From assembly GCF_007992215.1 (NCBI RefSeq), contig NZ_BJZV01000002.1, positions 1 to 64,000 on the forward strand: a stretch of 64,000 bases of DNA, given 5' to 3'. This document shows, in pieces, positions 62,707-64,000 of this stretch (its first letter is position 1; each line of letters opens with the position of its first letter). Position numbers and translations under genes: made by a program. Source of the DNA: Methylobacterium gnaphalii (GTDB lineage Bacteria; Pseudomonadota; Alphaproteobacteria; Rhizobiales; Beijerinckiaceae). The notes under the pieces were generated by a model, which ran no database searches, was not told the origin of the DNA, and saw only the letters and a list, made by a program, of their open reading frames with translations.

Positions 62707-62919
62707 TCAATGCGGCGCGAACGGCCCCGGATTGGAACTCGGAGCCGGTTTGGGCTCGGGCTTGCGGGTCTCTTCGGACTGCAGCTTCTGCCCGTCGACC
62801 GGACGGCTCGCGGCATCGTCCTGGCCAGGCCGTTCTCTCTCGGGCTCGCTCCGCCCGACTTTGTCGTCGTGCTCCTCGATCAACTCTTCCGCACTATCCC
62901 GGTCGCGCTCGCGATCCAT
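62707..62919 (-). CDS. small charged disordered protein
   Basis: A 70-residue frame (MDRERDRDSAEELIEEHDDK, then GRSEPERERPGQDDAA) of low complexity, acidic and Pro-rich at the end. Similar short disordered proteins are frequent in this group, but a chance frame cannot be excluded. Confidence 0.45.
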   Translation of the reverse strand: MDRERDRDSAEELIEEHDDKVGRSEPERERPGQDDAASRPVDGQKLQSEETRKPEPKPAPSSNPGPFAPH

Positions 62920-63093
62920 CGCTCATCTCCTCATGTCCACGGGACGAACGGTCGGGAAGGCATTCGGTTTCCCATGTTCATCGGCGTGACGGCGACGGTG
63001 TCTCGGGCTGGCCTCCACGCTGTTCGTCGCCGTGAACAATCCACAATCGGCGTGGTTCTCCAGGGCAACCAACCCATTCAGGAGAAACGCACC

Positions 63094-63378
63094 ATGCGGA
63101 TCACGACCATCGCAGCCGCCGCCTCGCTCGCTCTTGCTCTGACCAGCGCGGCCTGGGCCCAAGGCGCCCCCGGCGGCAACGGGTCAGGCGGCAACGTCAC
63201 GGGCGGTTCCACGACGAAGTCCTCCACCTCCGAGCCGGGTAATGTGCCGGGCAACGGACGGGCTACGGGGAGCAGCAACGGTGCGGGCACCGGTATGAAG
63301 GGCACGACCGGCGGCTCACCGGCCTCGAGCGGTGCGAGTGGCACGGGAACATCCGGCGGTTCCGCTGGCGGTCGCTGA
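63094..63378 (+). CDS. secreted Gly/Ser/Thr-rich protein
   Basis: A 94-residue protein. The signal peptide MRITTIAAAASLALALTSAAWA is followed by a mature part made almost only of Gly, Ser, Thr, Asn and Ala (GNGSGGNVTGGSTTKSSTSE). An AGGAG ribosome site precedes the ATG, and a strong terminator follows. It is likely an exported flexible protein; role unknown. Confidence 0.7.
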   Translation: MRITTIAAAASLALALTSAAWAQGAPGGNGSGGNVTGGSTTKSSTSEPGNVPGNGRATGSSNGAGTGMKGTTGGSPASSGASGTGTSGGSAGGR

Positions 63379-63404
63379 GCGCGGCGGTACTCACTGCACT
63401 TGCG

Positions 63405-63431
63405 AAGGGCCGGGATCTCCCGGCCCTTTTT
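63405..63431 (+). terminator. Rho-independent terminator
   Basis: The stem GGGCCGGG (63407-63414), loop ATCT, and CCCGGCCC (63419-63426), followed by five T. It ends the Gly/Ser-rich protein transcript. Confidence 0.9.
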
Positions 63432-63559
63432 GCTGGGCGTTGCCCTGGTTTGCGGTAGGCTGGATTGGCTCGGCTGGCCCGCAACGTGAGGCGTCAGCAT
63501 CAGCCAAAGGCGTCCGGAGCGGCGACGATCGGCGCGAACACTCCGACGGTTCTGCTGAT

Positions 63560-63952
63560 TCAGGCTGGGAGCGGCCGCGGCTTCCCCTCATCATCGATCG
63601 CGACGAACACGAAGGTCGCCGCGGTGACCTTTTCGCGAACCTGCGTGCGGAAGCGACGGGCCCAGGCCTCGACCTCGATCGTCATCGAGGTGCGGCCGAC
63701 GCGACCGATGCGCGTATAGACGCAGAGTACGTCGCCCACATGCACCGGGCGGATGAAGGTCATCGCGTCGAGGGCAACTGTAACCACCCTGCCCTGCGCG
63801 CGGTCGACGCCGGCGATGCCGCCGGCCTGGTCCATCTGTGAGAGAACCCAGCCACCGAAGATATCGCCGTTGGCGTTGGTGTCGGCGGGCATTGCGATGG
63901 TGCGGACGGTGAGCTCGCCCTTCGGCTCGGTCTCGACAACCGCCTCATCCAT
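63560..63952 (-). CDS. acyl-CoA thioesterase, YciA family
   Basis: A 130-residue hot-dog thioesterase hydrolysing acyl-CoA. MPADTNANGDIFGGWVLSQMDQAGGIA carries the catalytic Asp in the conserved NxxGDIFGGW motif, and VTVALDAMTFIRPVHVGDVLCVY completes the fold. Length is normal. The gene is monocistronic here and its promoter side is near the window edge. Confidence 0.93.
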   Translation of the reverse strand: MDEAVVETEPKGELTVRTIAMPADTNANGDIFGGWVLSQMDQAGGIAGVDRAQGRVVTVALDAMTFIRPVHVGDVLCVYTRIGRVGRTSMTIEVEAWARRFRTQVREKVTAATFVFVAIDDEGKPRPLPA

Positions 63953-64000
63953 CGACGCTTTCCCCCGATTCGATTGCGTGTCCTTTATGCTTCGCGCGGT

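Overview
The window is high-GC alphaproteobacterial chromosome. A mesaconyl-CoA hydratase of the ethylmalonyl-CoA pathway, a PopZ-type polar organiser beside valS, and the general gene style point to Methylobacterium or Methylorubrum (Rhizobiales). The species is an inference; no rRNA lies in the window.

Left chromosomal part (1-43,537): tRNA-Ala(CGC), yggT, a mesaconyl-CoA hydratase convergent with a TSUP permease, an L,D-transpeptidase, an RND efflux pair (membrane-fusion protein and inner-membrane pump), a frameshifted GIY-YIG nuclease between two inverted palindromes, gatC-gatA plus a coupled small membrane protein, a SMI1/KNR4 protein coupled to ruvX, a DJ-1/PfpI protein, chaC, dprA (its C-terminal domain thrown out of frame), and the pyrB-pyrC'-plsY operon, where the PyrC homologue lacks its metal-binding histidines. 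These are followed by a cytochrome b561/molybdopterin oxidoreductase pair, topA, threonine aldolase, parE, a DUF4239 protein, 3-hydroxyisobutyryl-CoA hydrolase, a Bug/TctC protein, a large MscS-type channel, an HNH nuclease, an SMR transporter, a DUF2459 protein, and the pcm-tolC-popZ-valS cluster. tRNA-Cys closes this part.

Integrated element (43,599-61,766): a roughly 18.2 kb element sits in the 3' end of tRNA-Asn(GTT), bounded by a 15-bp direct repeat of the tRNA end. Left to right it carries: an integrase with three small upstream genes on the minus strand; a CI-like repressor and a divergent HTH gene with repeated AGCCA-N3-TGGCT operators; small genes leading to a D5/DUF5906-type primase-helicase; an iteron-rich probable replication origin; hypothetical genes with a dif-like palindrome; a short tail module (tail-assembly chaperone with a -1 frameshift site, a tape-measure protein with a tail lysozyme domain, and a baseplate hub); and a terminator. 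No capsid, portal, terminase, sheath, tube or fibre gene is recognisable. This fits either a phage satellite or a decayed Mu/P2-like prophage.

Next to the right attachment site is the most interesting locus: a compact, visibly AT-rich three-gene minus-strand operon encoding a ParA/MinD-like ATPase, a SIR2-domain protein and a DNA methyltransferase. The genes overlap by 8 and 7 bp, and three short dyads lie upstream of the operon. I infer an anti-phage defence system. I do not recognise this three-gene combination as a named system.

Right chromosomal part (61,767-64,000): small secreted or hydrophilic proteins, two clear intrinsic terminators, and a YciA-type acyl-CoA thioesterase.
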